A DNA stretch of 42,609 nt from NCBI GenBank assembly GCA_035934405.1, contig DASYXW010000009.1, forward strand, positions 1-42,609, read 5' to 3'. A program made the position numbers and the translations under genes. Below the pieces are notes generated by a model. The model saw only the letters and a program-made list of their open reading frames with translations. It ran no database searches and was not told where the DNA came from. Each line of letters begins with the position of its first letter. Positions within the stretch are counted from its first letter, which is position 1. Source of the stretch: DASYXW01 sp035934405 (GTDB lineage Bacteria; Acidobacteriota; Terriglobia; UBA7540). This document shows positions 41,766-42,609 of the stretch, in pieces.

Positions 41766-42457
41766 ATGTGCCGAAGGGGAGTACTCGCCTCTCGGGCCTC
41801 AAGACTCGGCTTCGGCAACATTCGAAGGTGCAGGGGCGAGGGGGGCGGCACTCGCCATCCTGTGCTCGTGGTTCCACATGACAAGCTTGAAAAAGCGAGG
41901 GCCATACCAGAGGTGGAAGGACTGGAGATTTTATATGATCCGTCGAAGACGGATCAGCAGTTCGTTCGGACTCCTTTGGATTTGGCGTCGGGGCAAGCAG
42001 GGCCGGGGCCGTTGCACAACATCTCGTCGGTGCAAAATTGCAGCTCCGGTTCCCATCGCTACCAGTTGAGAATCGACCGTTCAGCGCTGCGGATGAGCAG
42101 CTAGGGCGTCCAGGCGACTACATTGTGGGCAACACGGCGTTTCACGTCACGATGAGTCCCATGCCTGGGGTGTACGAACGGTGCCGCGGCAATCTTGACC
42201 TAGGTCTACGTGTCTATCTGCTTGTCCCGGAGCGAAAACTCGAAGGCGCGAAACAGAATTCCGAGATGGCGGCTCCCGGTCGCATCGCGGTCGAGTCGAT
42301 CGAGTCCTTCGTTAGCCAGAACATCGAAGAACTTTCCGAATTCTCGGGTGAGAAGCTGGGCGGCCAATTTCGGAGGTTGCTGGAAACCTATAACCAACGT
42401 GTAGACAAAGTGCAAGAGGACAAATCGCTTTTAGTCGAAATCCCGCCGAACTTGTAG
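41766..42457 (+). pseudogene. DUF4928-like restriction-associated gene, frameshifted
   Basis: The first frame carries HPVLVVPHDKLEKARAIPEV and DPSKTDQQFVRTPLDLASG. Near 42000-42010, in a G/C-run, the coding frame shifts, after which AVAQHLVGAKLQLRFPSLPV, YIVGNTAFHVTMSPMPGVYE, RVYLLVPERK and IESFVSQNIEELSEFS follow to the stop at 42457. This second part is the recognisable DUF4928 signature, a family that accompanies restriction-modification systems. The true N-terminus is unclear, so extent and start are approximate. One indel would restore it, so assembly error is possible. Confidence 0.6.
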
Positions 42458-42485
42458 CTACCCAATCGGAATCAGCCGCGGGTGG

Positions 42486-42512
42486 CGCAGACATCGATTC
42501 TTGATGTCTGCG
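42486..42512. repeat. Hairpin of the GGGTGGCGCAGACATC family
   Basis: CGCAGACATC (42486-42495) pairs with GATGTCTGCG (42503-42512) around a 7-base loop and is preceded by GGGTGG. It is the same family, in opposite orientation, as the repeats at the start of the window. Confidence 0.65.
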
Positions 42513-42563
42513 AGTTCGCGCAGCGACTTTAGAATCGTCGCACTCGCGTTTAGGGAATCGATC

Positions 42564-42609
42564 ATGGCCAGTAGGGAAGCTTCCTCTCGAACAGTCTCAA
42601 AGGAGATCG
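42564..42609 (+). CDS. Possible gene start cut by the window edge
   Basis: ATG 42564, about 6 bases after GGGAA, opens a frame (MASREASSRTVSKEI) that is still open at the last base. Too short to judge. Confidence 0.2.
   Translation, partial: MASREASSRTVSKEI

Overview
The window is GC-rich, with compact metabolic operons and many short palindromic repeats between genes. A giant carboxypeptidase-regulatory/TonB-type outer-membrane protein (15936-19700), a MacB/FtsX-type permease remnant (26165-26790) and the interspersed repeat families suggest a member of the Acidobacteriota or a close relative. This is inference: the window holds no rRNA or other phylogenetic marker.

Layout. (1) 1-653 is non-coding and packed with palindromic repeats. 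(2) 654-8789 (+) is the most striking block: a stand-alone proline-type adenylation protein, a free peptidyl carrier protein, a prolyl-carrier-protein dehydrogenase of the PltE/PigA type and a flavin halogenase of the PltA type. Together they form the complete enzyme set for making a halogenated pyrrole-2-carboxyl thioester on a carrier protein. A serine-acetyltransferase-like protein, a DinB-fold protein, a small membrane-anchored protein and a CPA2 antiporter lie on the same strand, but no polyketide synthase, NRPS condensation module or thioesterase is present. (3) 8832-15781 (-) and 19868-25842 (+) look like polyamine/omega-amino-acid uptake and catabolism: two class III aminotransferase-fold enzymes, an aldehyde dehydrogenase, an APC permease, a PotDABC-type ABC transporter and a Tat-exported flavin amine oxidase. 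They flank the TonB-type protein. A deoxyribosyltransferase/TIR-like protein sits inside the minus-strand set, and an unknown gene sits between potB and potC. (4) 25843-28253 is a gene graveyard: an interrupted permease, an unidentified fragment and a truncated ispH spliced together. (5) 28254-32532 carries a trypsin-like protease with TPR repeats and two adjacent toxin-antitoxin modules (PemK/MazF with a ribbon-helix-helix antitoxin, and BrnT with its antitoxin). (6) 32749-37755 is ordinary metabolism: M20 peptidase, coiled-coil membrane protein, CDP-alcohol phosphatidyltransferase, Cys/Met PLP enzyme. A MITE-like element with apparent target duplication lies inside it. (7) 38010-42609 holds a repeat-family hypothetical gene and a decaying restriction-modification island: Vsr is intact, the cytosine methyltransferase is frameshifted and internally deleted, the nuclease is apparently intact, and a DUF4928-like gene is frameshifted.

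In the first block, the adenylation enzyme would load L-proline on the carrier protein, the dehydrogenase would oxidise it to pyrrole, and the halogenase would halogenate the tethered pyrrole. The release step and final product are not visible. In the polyamine block, the transporter would import polyamines and the oxidase, transaminases and dehydrogenase would funnel them to GABA and succinate semialdehyde.
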